Shown here in pieces: positions 50,463-59,293 of a stretch of 64,000 nucleotides of DNA; position 1 is the first letter of the stretch, and each line of letters starts with the position of its first letter. The stretch is taken from NCBI RefSeq assembly GCF_001679785.1, contig NZ_CP016291.1, positions 124,001-188,000 on the forward strand. Reading direction: 5' to 3'. The translations under genes and the position numbers were made by a program. The stretch comes from Rhizobium leguminosarum. Its GTDB lineage: Bacteria; Pseudomonadota; Alphaproteobacteria; Rhizobiales; Rhizobiaceae. Below the pieces are notes generated by a model. The model did no database searches and was not told the DNA's origin. It was given only the letters and a program-made list of their open reading frames with translations.

Positions 50463-51053
50463 ATCGTTCTGGCAGGTCTTAAGGATTCCGACACGGGAGA
50501 GGTCCTCGTCGATGGCAAGGCGGTGCGAGGCGTCGGCGCAGAGCGTGCCGTCATCTTTCAGGAACCGCGCCTTCTGCCCCTGGCTGACCGTGCTCGACAA
50601 TGTCTCCTTCGGGCTGGAAACAAGAGGCCTATCGCGTGAGCAGGCGAGGGGACGGGCGCGCCACTATGCTCGTCGGCCTGCAGCAGTTCGAGGCTGCCTA
50701 TCCCGGCAGCTGTCGGGCGGCATGGCCCAGCGCGTCGGCATCGCTCGGGCTCTGGCCGTCCAGCCCGAGATCCTGCTGCTCGACGAACCGCTCGGCGCGC
50801 TCGACGCGATGACCAAGATCGGCATGCAGCAGGAACTCGCACGGATCTGGCGCGATGAGGATGTGACGACATTCTCGTCACCCATGATCTCGAGGAGGCG
50901 ATCTACCTGGCCGACCGGATCCTGATCCTGCCACGGGAGAAGGGCGGCGAGCCGCGCCTGATCGAAATCGATCTGCCCCGACCCCGCGACCGCAGCGCAC
51001 CGGAATTCGTTCGACACCGCGAAGAGTTGCTGAACCTGTTCGGGCTGCATTGA
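50463..51053 (+). pseudogene. Frameshifted SsuB-like nitrate/sulfonate ABC ATPase
   Basis: It starts just after where Walker A should be ([20 protein letters not shown]) and continues through [12 protein letters not shown], then changes frame near 50577 ([20 protein letters not shown]), again near 50640-50700 ([12 protein letters not shown] to [40 protein letters not shown]) and again near 50870 ([20 protein letters not shown]), ending LLNLFGLH before TGA 51051. Loss of Walker A and at least three frameshifts make it non-functional. The order suggests a decayed sulfonate/aryl-sulfur uptake locus. Confidence 0.75.
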
Positions 51054-51339
51054 GTCTGCGCGAAACCAAGGCGCCCGCATCGAATTTTGTTCGTGCGACG
51101 GGCGGCGGCGATACGAAGACTGCCGGACACTGCTATCTCGACCTGTTCTTCGGGCCGGTGGGCCACCGATCCAGTTCCGCCGACCTGTAGAACTGCGCAG
51201 CCGCAGCAGATCCTTGTGGGCGGCCAGGCCGCACAACTTGCCCGAGGCGGGGTCGGCGATGAATGCGCCCGCGAAGTGATCGAGCTTCTCCTCGAGCTCC
51301 AGAAGACCGCGCAGAAAGCTGGATGACTGCCGCGAGAGC

Positions 51340-52128
51340 TCACAAACTCTCGGCGACCAGTGGCTGGATGACCGGCTGACCGCGGCGATCCCGCAAGACC
51401 TCGACCTCGACGCCATAGGTCTGCGCGATCAGCGATGGCGTTACGATCGATTGCGGTTCACCGCTCGCCTTCATCGTGCCGTTTGCGATCACCAGCAGGT
51501 TGTCCGCATACTGGCAGGCAAGATTGAGATCATGCAGCACGACCATGGTTATCCAGCCATTGGCGCGCGTTTCCCGGCGCACCAGATCGAGCAGGGCAAC
51601 CTGATGCTTCAAATCAAGCGCGCTGACGGGTTCGTCCAGCAGCATGATGCGGGGCTCGCGCATCAGTACCTGCGCAAACAGCGCCATCTGCCTTTGGCCG
51701 CCGCTCAGCGAAGCGATGTCGCGACCGGCGAGATGGGCGATACCGGCCTGCGAAAGGCGCATCATCGCCATGTCGAGCGTCTCGTCGTCGATATGCAGCG
51801 ACAGTCGGCCAAGCCGCCCGAGAACCACGACTTCGAGAACCGAAAGGGCGATATCGGCGGCAGTGTCCTGGGGCATATAGGCGAAGTTTTCGCGCCAGGC
51901 CTTCAGCGCCCGTCCGCTCGTCCGTGCCGCGGACAGTCTGTTGTCGCCGAACGTCAGCCTGCCCTCGGCCAACGGCAGGTCGCCGAACAGCGCGCGCAGA
52001 AGCGTGGTCTTGCCTGCGCCGTTCGGACCGATGACGGCATGGATCTTTCCGGCCTCTAGACTGGTGTCGATACCGGAGACTATTTGCTGGCCGCCGTGCC
52101 GGATGGCGATTTTTTCGAGACGGATCAT
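51340..52128 (-). CDS. Iron-siderophore ABC transporter ATPase (FecE/FhuC type)
   Basis: 262-aa ATPase. Walker A is GPNGAGKTT, Q-loop YMPQDT, signature LSGGQRQMALFAQVL, Walker B IMLLDEPVSALDLKHQVALL and H-loop VVLHDLN. This is the iron-chelate type. Its ATG 52128 overlaps the permease stop by 4 bases. The C-terminal tail (VEVEVLRDRRGQPVIQPLVA) is typical of the group. The last codons abut the decayed region at 50-51 kb. Confidence 0.9.
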   Translation of the reverse strand: MIRLEKIAIRHGGQQIVSGIDTSLEAGKIHAVIGPNGAGKTTLLRALFGDLPLAEGRLTFGDNRLSAARTSGRALKAWRENFAYMPQDTAADIALSVLEVVVLGRLGRLSLHIDDETLDMAMMRLSQAGIAHLAGRDIASLSGGQRQMALFAQVLMREPRIMLLDEPVSALDLKHQVALLDLVRRETRANGWITMVVLHDLNLACQYADNLLVIANGTMKASGEPQSIVTPSLIAQTYGVEVEVLRDRRGQPVIQPLVAESL

Positions 52129-53177
52129 GCGCCATGTCTCTTCGGCGCAAAGATCAGCCACAGCAGGAACGGCACGCCGACGATGGCGGTGACGATGCCA
52201 ACCGGAAACAGGGCGCCGGGAATGATCGATTTCGATACGACGGAGGCGGCCGACAGCATCAGCGCGCCGCTGACGACCGACATCGGCAGAAAGAAGCGTT
52301 GATCCTCGCCCACCGTCATGCGGGCGATGTGCGGGGCGACCAGACCGATGAAGCCGATCACACCGACGAAACTCGTGGCGGTCGCCGTCATGATCGCAAC
52401 GATGACGAGGATCTTCATGCGCAGCAGCCGGACATTGACGCCGAGGCTCGCGGCCCGCATCTCGCCCATGCGCAAGGCCGCCAGTTTCCAGGAATCCGCC
52501 ATCAACAAGGCGCAGCAGACCGATGTCACGGCGGCGGTCAGGCCGAGCGTCGGCCAGGTCGCTTTCGTCAGGCTGCCGAACAGCCAGAACAATATCTGCT
52601 GCGACAGCTCTGGCGAGGAGAGGAACTGGATGAGCGACAAAAGCGACTGGAACAGGAACAGGAGGGCAATGCCGCCAAGAATGATGGTTTCCGCCGTCAT
52701 GCGGCGCATGGAGGCGAGCGTGAAGAGAAAAAGCGCCGCCAGCATGGAGAAGACGAAAGCGCCGAGCGGCACGGCGATCATCGGATCGAGGCCCAGCCCC
52801 CCGAGCGCCAGAACGAGTGCAGCGCCGAACCCTGCCGCAGCCGCCATGCCGAGCGTATAGGGGCTGGCCATCGGGTTGTTGAGAAGCGTCTGCATCTGCG
52901 CGCCTCCGGCCCCGAGTGCGGCACCGACCGCAAGCGCCATCAGCGCCATCGGCAGGCGCAGGCCGCGAACGATGGAATCCGTCATCACAGCCCGCTCGCC
53001 GAGCCCTGTCAGCGACCGCATCACTTCTGCCGGCGACAGCAGCGAGGGGCCTGTCGTGATGTCGAGAACGAGGCATGCCGCCATCAGAAGCACGAAAATC
53101 AGGACGATGCGCCAGCGCCGGCGTTCACGCAGCCGGTGCGCGCCGATCGCTTCGGCATTGCTCGAGGTAGCTGTCAT
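52125..53177 (-). CDS. Iron-siderophore ABC transporter permease (FecCD family)
   Basis: 350-aa BtuC/FecCD permease with about ten transmembrane helices. Landmarks are LRLPMALMALAVGAALGAGG, MQTLLNNPMASPYTLGMAAA, ATSFVGVIGFIGLVAPHIAR and the closing GVPFLLWLIFAPKRHG. Only one permease gene is present, so it should form a homodimer. It is encoded between the binding protein and the ATPase in a short three-gene operon. Confidence 0.92.
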   Translation of the reverse strand: MTATSSNAEAIGAHRLRERRRWRIVLIFVLLMAACLVLDITTGPSLLSPAEVMRSLTGLGERAVMTDSIVRGLRLPMALMALAVGAALGAGGAQMQTLLNNPMASPYTLGMAAAAGFGAALVLALGGLGLDPMIAVPLGAFVFSMLAALFLFTLASMRRMTAETIILGGIALLFLFQSLLSLIQFLSSPELSQQILFWLFGSLTKATWPTLGLTAAVTSVCCALLMADSWKLAALRMGEMRAASLGVNVRLLRMKILVIVAIMTATATSFVGVIGFIGLVAPHIARMTVGEDQRFFLPMSVVSGALMLSAASVVSKSIIPGALFPVGIVTAIVGVPFLLWLIFAPKRHGA

Positions 53178-53246
53178 GGGAAGCCTTGTCTCAACGGAAA
53201 ACGAGCGCCATGAGACATGGCGCCCGCAAAACTAGGCAGGTCAGGA

Positions 53247-54365
53247 TCAACCCTTGGCGGCAATGGCAAAGGTGCCTTCGGGAACCACCGGCAGATACTT
53301 CTTGTAGTAGCCGAGGTAATCGGCAACAGGATCGACATCCTTGAACTGCTCCGGATAGAGCTGCTTGGCGATATACTGCACCATCGCAAAGTCCGAGAGT
53401 GTGCGGGACGCGCCCTGATAGACGCCGAAGACCTGGCCGTCCTTGACGGCGGGCAGCTCGTTCCAGCCCTGGCGGGTTTCGAACGCCTTGAGCTTTTCGC
53501 GGGCTTCTTCGGCCTTAACGCCTTGCCCCATCGGCAGGGCCGTCTCGTTCTTGTTGTTTTCACGGCCGGAAATGAAGATGGCATCGGGCTTGGATGCCAG
53601 GACCTGCTCCGGATTGATCGGTCCCCACCATTCGACGAAGGGCGCCGCGATGTTGTCGCCGCCGGCTGCGGTGGACATGGCGCCCCACATGTTCTTGCCG
53701 TAGGTGAAGGAATATTCCGCCGGTCCCTTGTTGCCGAACTCGACATAGACCTTCGGCTTCGGTTTGTCCGATGCAGCGATGCGGTCGGCAACGTTCTTCA
53801 GCGCGCCGGCGTAGAAATCGGCGATCTCCTTGCCGCGTGCGTCCTGACCGGTCAACTGCCCGAAAAGCTGGGTCGAAGCGACATGGCGCTCGACCGTCTG
53901 GGCGTTGTAGTCGACGACGACCACCGGAATGCCTTGCTCTTCGAGACGATGGGCGTCTTGGCCGAGCGCCTGGTACTGCCAGTCCGCCAGGATGACCAGG
54001 TCAGGATTGAGGCTCAACACCTTCTCGATCGAAAAGGTCTGCGCTTCCACTTCGCCGACATCGGCGATGTCGCCGATCGACGGGCGGTGGGCAAGGTGCA
54101 TCTTCCAGTTCGCGGGAACCCAACCCTCCCATGCTTCGCGGGAAATCCCGACGACGGAGTCATAGGCCTTCTCGCCGCCAACGGCCATGTAGTCCTCGAA
54201 ATAGAAGCCGAGCACCACGCGCTTGGCCGGAAGATCGACCTTGACCTCACGGCCGATCACGTCGGTGATCGTCTTCTGTTCCGCCATGGCGGACGGTGCG
54301 AAGAAAACAGCGGAAACAGAAACAAGCGATGCAGCCAGCCAGCTGGCCACGGATCTAGAATTCAT
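53247..54365 (-). CDS. Iron-siderophore ABC transporter binding protein (FecB/FepB type)
   Basis: 372-aa periplasmic protein. Residues 1-29 form a signal peptide ending SAMAE, followed by the class III binding fold: TITDVIGREVKVDLPAKRVV, NPDLVILADWQYQALGQDAH, DKPKPKVYVEFGNKGPAEYS and KDGQVFGVYQGASRTLSDFA. The longer-than-usual central linker and the SFTYGKNMWGAMS segment resemble ferric-siderophore or haem-like binders. The promoter region carries a TGA-N9-TCA iron-responsive box, which supports iron control. The partner outer-membrane receptor gene is not in this window. Confidence 0.88.
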   Translation of the reverse strand: MNSRSVASWLAASLVSVSAVFFAPSAMAEQKTITDVIGREVKVDLPAKRVVLGFYFEDYMAVGGEKAYDSVVGISREAWEGWVPANWKMHLAHRPSIGDIADVGEVEAQTFSIEKVLSLNPDLVILADWQYQALGQDAHRLEEQGIPVVVVDYNAQTVERHVASTQLFGQLTGQDARGKEIADFYAGALKNVADRIAASDKPKPKVYVEFGNKGPAEYSFTYGKNMWGAMSTAAGGDNIAAPFVEWWGPINPEQVLASKPDAIFISGRENNKNETALPMGQGVKAEEAREKLKAFETRQGWNELPAVKDGQVFGVYQGASRTLSDFAMVQYIAKQLYPEQFKDVDPVADYLGYYKKYLPVVPEGTFAIAAKG

Positions 54366-54408
54366 GACGACCTTCCATCAATTTGAGACAGCGCCGGGTT
54401 ATAAAAGT

Positions 54409-54423
54409 TGATCAAATAAATCA
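54409..54423. promoter_or_regulatory. RirA-type iron-responsive operator (IRO box)
   Basis: TGATCAAATAAATCA fits the rhizobial RirA consensus TGA-N9-TCA. It lies 44 bases upstream of the binding protein ATG in an AT-rich stretch, as expected for an iron-repressed promoter. A second, imperfect AT-rich repeat follows at 54421-54435. Confidence 0.6.
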
Positions 54424-54468
54424 AGTTATTTATCAAGGGGGCTTATTGCCCGAGAAAATATTGGTGCT

Positions 54469-55377
54469 TCAATCCCTAAGCGTCTTCCTCAGGCGATGGA
54501 TATGGGCAGCGCCGATGCCGCAGCAGCCGCCGATGATCGTCGCGCCGGCTTCGGCCCAGGAGCAAGCATAGCGCGAATAGGCATCGTCATTCAGGTCGTT
54601 GCGGGTCTCATGCAGGCCTTCATTGGCGGCTGCCTCGCCTGTTTCCCCTTCGAAGGTATTGGCATAGACGCCGATTTCGATGGAAGCGTCCATTGTCCGG
54701 AACACCCGCGCTGCCGTCTCCACCGCCGCCTGCATGACCTCGGGCTTGCTGCAATTGAACAGGAGTGCTTCGGCGCCCGATGAAACCGCCCACGATGCCG
54801 CGTCCTCGACTCTTTCTTCGGAGCGAAGCTTCGGTTCGCCGCCCCTTATGGCTGCCTCGTCGTCCGCCAATGTGAACGAAATCCAGAATGGCTTGCCTGA
54901 CGTTGCCACCGCATTGCGGACAGCCTCTGCCTCAGCGATCAGGCTCAATGTCTCGCCGAGCCATACATCGACGAAGGGGCCGAGGTTTTCGACAAGCACC
55001 TCGAGATAATCCTGCACCTGCGAAGGCTGAAAATTCTGCGGCTCGTATGAGCCGAAGATCGGCGGCAGCGAGCCGGCGACCAGCACCTTCCGATCCGTGA
55101 CGGCATCAGCCGCCTCGCGCGCCAAGCGGCCGGCGAGACGGATCAGCGCCGCCCCCTCCTTCCAGAACCGGTCCGCACCAATATGAAAGGGCACCAGCGC
55201 ATAGCTGTTTGTCGTAACGACTTCAGAGCCGGCGGCGATGAATTCCTGGTGTACCCTACGGACGATATCCGGCGCATTGATCAGCGCCAATGCCGACCAT
55301 TCCGGTTGTTTCAGCTCGGCGCCCAGCCGCAACAGTTCGCGGCTCATGCCGCCATCGAGAATTCGCATCGTACTCAT
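54469..55377 (-). CDS. Homocysteine S-methyltransferase-family protein (MmuM-like)
   Basis: 302-aa barrel of the betaine/S-methylmethionine-homocysteine methyltransferase family: MRILDGGMSRELLRLGAELK, VTTNSYALVPFHIGADRFWK, VLVAGSLPPIFGSYEPQNFQ, the first Zn Cys in LLFNCSKPEVM and the Cys pair in IIGGCCGIGAAHI. All three zinc ligands are present. It should transfer methyl groups to homocysteine (from S-methylmethionine or a similar donor). It lies 120 bases behind the amino acid transporter genes on the same strand, so the transporter may bring in the methyl donor or an S-compound (inference). Confidence 0.85.
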   Translation of the reverse strand: MSTMRILDGGMSRELLRLGAELKQPEWSALALINAPDIVRRVHQEFIAAGSEVVTTNSYALVPFHIGADRFWKEGAALIRLAGRLAREAADAVTDRKVLVAGSLPPIFGSYEPQNFQPSQVQDYLEVLVENLGPFVDVWLGETLSLIAEAEAVRNAVATSGKPFWISFTLADDEAAIRGGEPKLRSEERVEDAASWAVSSGAEALLFNCSKPEVMQAAVETAARVFRTMDASIEIGVYANTFEGETGEAAANEGLHETRNDLNDDAYSRYACSWAEAGATIIGGCCGIGAAHIHRLRKTLRD

Positions 55378-55497
55378 GAAGAGGTCTCCATTCAGGCTGT
55401 CGCGCCGTCAGCGGCGGCGGGCTTTTCATAACAAAGTGGGCGATATGTAGGTGGTTCGTGCGCCAGCGAGTTCATAGCCAATCTCTTTCCTGTCGGC

Positions 55498-56187
55498 CTA
55501 GCGGCGAACCGGCACCTGCGCTTCGAGACTTCTGAAGACGCGGGCGATGACGGCGGTCAGCGCCAGATAGAAGAGGGTAACGACCAGCAGCGGTTCATAG
55601 ACGAGCAGCGTGTCCTGCCGAACCTTGTTGGCCACGGCATAGAGATCCATCACCGTCACCGTAAAGGCGAGCGGTGTCGCCTTGAGCTGCATGACGATTT
55701 CTCCTGCAATCGTCGGCAGGGCAATACGAATGGCGCGCGGCAGCCAGATGCGGCGGGTCAGCATCCAGGGCGAGAGGCCGAAGGCCCGGCCGGCTTCGAG
55801 CTCGCCCTTGGGAACGGCAAGCAGCGCGCCGCGCAACACCTCCGCCTCATAGGCTGCGTAGTTCAGGGTAAAACTGACGGCGGCGAAAAAGAAGCCCTCG
55901 CGCAGGATCGGCCAGAACAAGCTCTGGCGGATACCGGGGACCATGGGCAGCAGCGAGCCCACCCCATAGTAGAGAAGCCACAGCTGTATCAGCAGCGGCG
56001 TGCCGCGAAAGAAGGTGCAGTAGCTCCGCGCCAGGAGCCGCGTCAGTCTGCCGCCGCTGACCTGTGCGAAGGCGAGGCCTATGGCGAGGACGAAGCCGAA
56101 CACCACGGAGATCACCAGCAGGCAAACAGTCTGCCAAGCGCCGGTCAGAAGCAGCGGCCAATAGGAAGAGATCCAGGTGAAACTCAT
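55498..56187 (-). CDS. Polar amino acid ABC transporter permease
   Basis: 229-aa HisM/ArtM-type permease. Landmarks are LLTGAWQTVCLLVISVVFGF, YCTFFRGTPLLIQLWLLYYG, the EAA loop GELEAGRAFGLSPWMLTRRI and LPRAIRIALPTIAGEIVMQL. It is the last transporter gene, 12 bases behind the partner permease. A short tail ends QVPVRR. Confidence 0.92.
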   Translation of the reverse strand: MSFTWISSYWPLLLTGAWQTVCLLVISVVFGFVLAIGLAFAQVSGGRLTRLLARSYCTFFRGTPLLIQLWLLYYGVGSLLPMVPGIRQSLFWPILREGFFFAAVSFTLNYAAYEAEVLRGALLAVPKGELEAGRAFGLSPWMLTRRIWLPRAIRIALPTIAGEIVMQLKATPLAFTVTVMDLYAVANKVRQDTLLVYEPLLVVTLFYLALTAVIARVFRSLEAQVPVRR

Positions 56188-56199
56188 GGGGCGCTTTCC

Positions 56200-56925
56200 T
56201 CAGGCAAGGCGCGGCTGTCCCCGCCGTACCCGTCCCTCGATCAGTTTGAAGACGACATTGGAAACAAGCGTGATGGCGAGATAGAGAAGGGCCGAAGCAA
56301 GGAAAAAGACGAAGTAATGCTTGGTGCTTGCCCCGGCAAGACGGGTGGCTAGCGCCAGTTCCTGGTAGCCGACGACCGCCACCAGCGCGCTGTCCTTGGT
56401 GACCGACATCCACAGATTGGCAAGACCCGGCAGCGCGTTTGGCAGGAGCGCCGGCAGCAGGACCCGGCGGAACCTCAGCACCGGTCCCATGCCGAAGGCT
56501 TTGGCGGCCTCGATCTGGCCGACGGGAATGGCGAGGATCGCGCCGCGCAGCACCTCCGTCATGTAGGCACCCTGGACGAAACCGAGCACCGCAACGGCCG
56601 CGACGAAGCCGTTCACATTAACCGGCGGCAGCTCCAACACGGCGAGCAGCCGGTTGAGGCCATCGGTGCCGGCATAATAGAGCCCGACGATCAGGATCAG
56701 CTCGGGAACGGCGCGGATCAGCGTGGTATAGAGATCGAGCATGAGACGAAGCATGCGATTGCCCGAAAGCTTTCCAAGCGCGCCGCCCGTGCCGAGCAGC
56801 AAGCCGATCGCAAAAGCGCAAGCCGAGATGGCGACCGTGGACACCGCACCTGCCAAAAGAACGCCGCCCCATCCCGGAGGATAGGGAGACAGCAGGTCCA
56901 GAATACCTTGTTGCGCGGTCGCCAT
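56200..56925 (-). CDS. Polar amino acid ABC transporter permease
   Basis: 241-aa HisQ-type permease with five hydrophobic segments: LLAGAVSTVAISACAFAIGL, LYTTLIRAVPELILIVGLYY, EAA loop GQIEAAKAFGMGPVLRFRRV and LPALLPNALPGLANLWMSVT. It starts 12 bases after the binding protein gene. Confidence 0.92.
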   Translation of the reverse strand: MATAQQGILDLLSPYPPGWGGVLLAGAVSTVAISACAFAIGLLLGTGGALGKLSGNRMLRLMLDLYTTLIRAVPELILIVGLYYAGTDGLNRLLAVLELPPVNVNGFVAAVAVLGFVQGAYMTEVLRGAILAIPVGQIEAAKAFGMGPVLRFRRVLLPALLPNALPGLANLWMSVTKDSALVAVVGYQELALATRLAGASTKHYFVFFLASALLYLAITLVSNVVFKLIEGRVRRGQPRLA

Positions 56926-56937
56926 TATCAGGACTGC

Positions 56938-57711
56938 TTACTTTGCGCCGTAGATGTCGAAATCGAAGTATTTCTTGTTGATGGCGTCATACTGGCCACT
57001 GGCACGGACGGCAGCGATCGCCGTGTTCAGCTTGGCCTTCAGCTCAGTGTCTTCCTTGCGCAGGCCGCCCGAAACGCCGGCGCCCAGAATCTCCTTGTCG
57101 TCGGCAACGTCGCCCATCTTGGCGCAGCAATCCTTGCCGCCATCGCTTTTCAGGAACGCGTCAAGCGCCAGTGAATCGCCGAAGACATAGTCGATACGGC
57201 CGGAGGCGAGATCCTGGAACGCCTCATCGAGCGTCTGGTAGGTCTTTTCCTCGGCAGCGGCGGCGAAATACTTCTTGTAATATTCCGACTGGATCGTCGA
57301 CACCTGAATGCCGATGGTCTTGCCCTTCACGTCCTCGGCGGTGGCGCCCGGCTTCTGGTCCTTGGGACCGATCAAGGTGCTCGGCGTGTTGTAATATTTG
57401 TCGGTGAAGTCGATCACCTTCGAGCGTTCCGCGGTGTTCGACATCGACGACCAGATCACGTCGAACTTCTTGCTCTGGAGCGCCGGAATGAGACCATCCC
57501 AGGAGATCTCGACGATCGAGCATTTCTCCTTCATCTCTTCGCATACGGCATTCATCAGGTCGATTTCCCATCCCTGCCATTGGCCGGAGGCGTCCTTGGC
57601 GAAGAAGGGCGGATAGGATTCGTTCATGACGCCGAAGCGGACTTCGGCCTGTGCCGTGACGGCGGAAAGCACGAGTGCCGCGCCGGCGAACAGTGTGGGA
57701 AGCAGTTTCAT
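56938..57711 (-). CDS. Amino acid ABC transporter binding protein
   Basis: 257-aa periplasmic protein with signal peptide (1-22, ending VTAQAEV) and SBP_bac_3 fold: VRFGVMNESYPPFFAKDASG, WEIDLMNAVCEEMKEKCSIV, DVIWSSMSNTAERSKVIDFT and VKGKTIGIQVSTIQSEYYKK. It resembles arginine/ornithine/lysine-type binders (E-x2-YPPFF). Two cysteine-containing loops (CEEMKEKC; CCAKMG) could form disulphides. ATG 57711 is the family start; the long upstream in-frame extension overlaps the ATPase gene. Confidence 0.9.
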   Translation of the reverse strand: MKLLPTLFAGAALVLSAVTAQAEVRFGVMNESYPPFFAKDASGQWQGWEIDLMNAVCEEMKEKCSIVEISWDGLIPALQSKKFDVIWSSMSNTAERSKVIDFTDKYYNTPSTLIGPKDQKPGATAEDVKGKTIGIQVSTIQSEYYKKYFAAAAEEKTYQTLDEAFQDLASGRIDYVFGDSLALDAFLKSDGGKDCCAKMGDVADDKEILGAGVSGGLRKEDTELKAKLNTAIAAVRASGQYDAINKKYFDFDIYGAK

Positions 57712-57763
57712 TCGCAGGATTCTCCTGGTTTGTGTTGTGTTGTCGATGAGAGATCGAAATGCA

Positions 57764-58543
57764 TCAGTGGGTGCTGAGACCGGTGAATTCCCGGCAGCGG
57801 GCGCTGACGGGCGCCCCGAATATCTGCTCCGGCGGGCCTTCCTCCTCGATCCGTCCCTGATGCAGGAAGAGAACACGGCTGGAGACATCGCGGGCGAAGC
57901 GCATTTCATGCGTGACGATCAGCATGGTCCGGCCTTCTTCCGCGAGATCGCGGATGACCTTCAGGACCTCGCCGACCAGTTCCGGATCAAGCGCCGATGT
58001 CGGCTCGTCGAACAGCATGACATCAGGATCGACGCACAGCGCCCTCGCAATCGCCGCGCGCTGTTGTTGACCGCCGGAGAGGAACGCGGGATAGGCATTG
58101 CGTTTATCGAAGAGCCCGACCTTGTGGAGCAGGGCCTCGGCCTTTTCGATGGCCTCGCGCCGCGAAATGCCCATGACATGCACCGGCGCCTCGATGACGT
58201 TTTCCAGCACCGTCCGATGGGCCCAGAGATTGAAACTCTGGAAGACCATCCCGAGCCCGGTCCGCAGCCGTTCGATCTGCCGCCAGCTGCGCGGCTGCAA
58301 CCGGCCGTCCCGCCCCATCTTCAGCGCGATCTCCTCGCCGTTCACGGCGATGCGACCGCGATCAGGCGTTTCCAGGAAATTGATGCATCTGAGAAAAGTG
58401 CTCTTGCCGGAGCCCGACGAGCCGATGATCGAAATCACGTCAGACTTGTAGGCCTGCGCGGAAATACCCTTGAGAACCTCTTGCGAGCCGAAGCTTTTAT
58501 GAAGATCTTCGACGCGAAGAGCAGGAAAGGGTTGATCTGGCAT
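57764..58543 (-). CDS. Polar amino acid ABC transporter ATPase (HisP/ArtP type)
   Basis: 259-aa ATPase, first gene of the operon. Walker A is [10 protein letters not shown]-loop [20 protein letters not shown], signature [16 protein letters not shown], Walker [21 protein letters not shown] and H-loop VTHEMRF. It carries the HisP-like insertion [20 protein letters not shown] between strands. ATG 58543 begins [20 protein letters not shown]; longer in-frame sequence lies in the divergent promoter region. Confidence 0.93.
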   Translation of the reverse strand: MPDQPFPALRVEDLHKSFGSQEVLKGISAQAYKSDVISIIGSSGSGKSTFLRCINFLETPDRGRIAVNGEEIALKMGRDGRLQPRSWRQIERLRTGLGMVFQSFNLWAHRTVLENVIEAPVHVMGISRREAIEKAEALLHKVGLFDKRNAYPAFLSGGQQQRAAIARALCVDPDVMLFDEPTSALDPELVGEVLKVIRDLAEEGRTMLIVTHEMRFARDVSSRVLFLHQGRIEEEGPPEQIFGAPVSARCREFTGLSTH

Positions 58544-58621
58544 GCATGGTTCCGGGTGAATTGAGCTTGCGAAGGATAATGATAAAATAACGCGGTTTTT
58601 TCGCGCAGTTTTCATCTATTA

Positions 58622-58636
58622 TGCATATTTTATGCA
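58622..58636. promoter_or_regulatory. Lrp/AsnC-type operator between the transporter and lrp genes
   Basis: TGCATA-TTT-TATGCA is a 15-bp symmetric site with the length and AT-rich centre of Lrp boxes, in an AT-rich stretch 78 bases before the transporter ATPase start and 70 before the lrp start. The adjacent repeat of ATGCA strengthens it. Confidence 0.6.
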
Positions 58637-58706
58637 AAATATTCTTCTTCGTGCGGCAAGTACGGCAGAATGCGCGAGTTGCTGCGGCGAGAACTAGGAT
58701 TGGACA

Positions 58707-59171
58707 ATGGAACAGCTGGATCGTTTTGACCGTGACATTCTCGATATCGTTCAGCGCGACTGCCAGCTGAAAGCCGAAACGATTGCCGAACGGATCGGAC
58801 TGTCGGTCTCGGCCGTGCAAAGGCGATTGAAGCGGCTGCGCGAGGAAGGCATCATCAAGGCCGAGGTGGCCGTCGTCGACCGCAAGGCGACGGGTACAGC
58901 GATGGTGTTCATCGTCGGAATGGAGATCGAGCGGGACAATTACGACGCGTTGGCGAAGTTCCGCCTCTGGGCGGAAAAGCAGGATCACATACAGCAGGTC
59001 TATTATGTCACCGGCGCGGTCGATCTGATCGCGATCGTTACCGCCCGCGACGTCGAGCATTATGACGATATCGCGGCCCTGATTATGGCTGACAATCCGC
59101 AGATCCGCCGCATGCACACGAATGTGGTGCTGCGGGACGTCAAGCTCGGCCTGTTCGTCCCGCTGGACTAG
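58707..59171 (+). CDS. Lrp/AsnC-family transcriptional regulator
   Basis: 154-aa regulator. The N-terminal HTH (1-60) reads LDRFDRDILDIVQRDCQLKA then SVSAVQRRLKRLREEGIIKA, and the RAM domain (about 70-150) shows VFIVGMEIERDNYDALAKFR, YYVTGAVDLIAIVTARDVEH and VVLRDVKLGLFVPLD. It likely senses the amino acid imported by the divergent transporter and controls it through the TGCATA-TTT-TATGCA site. BkdR/PutR-like local regulators behave this way. Confidence 0.92.
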   Translation: MEQLDRFDRDILDIVQRDCQLKAETIAERIGLSVSAVQRRLKRLREEGIIKAEVAVVDRKATGTAMVFIVGMEIERDNYDALAKFRLWAEKQDHIQQVYYVTGAVDLIAIVTARDVEHYDDIAALIMADNPQIRRMHTNVVLRDVKLGLFVPLD

Positions 59172-59293
59172 CGCACACGCGATGCCCCGCCGGCATTGGT
59201 TCCGGCTGCCACGGATCGGGCACCGACAAGCCGCTGGACTCGCATTTGACAAAGGGCATAATTCCCGGCGCAAATTCTCGGGAGGAATGATCG

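Noticed and set aside
51183..51326. Reverse-strand stretch reading LLELEEKLDHFAGAFIADPA between the decayed ATPase and the iron transporter
   Set aside because: It looks somewhat protein-like, but no start, stop context or family could be supported, and a forward frame is equally open. Left as unresolved remnant.
52134..53213. Forward frame of 359 codons opposite the FecCD permease
   Set aside because: Mirror image of a membrane-protein gene; low-complexity charged sequence without any domain.
55378..55497. Possible SAM-type riboswitch near the homocysteine methyltransferase gene
   Set aside because: The leader shows no conserved core or pairing pattern that I could match to SAM-I, SAM-II or SAH elements.
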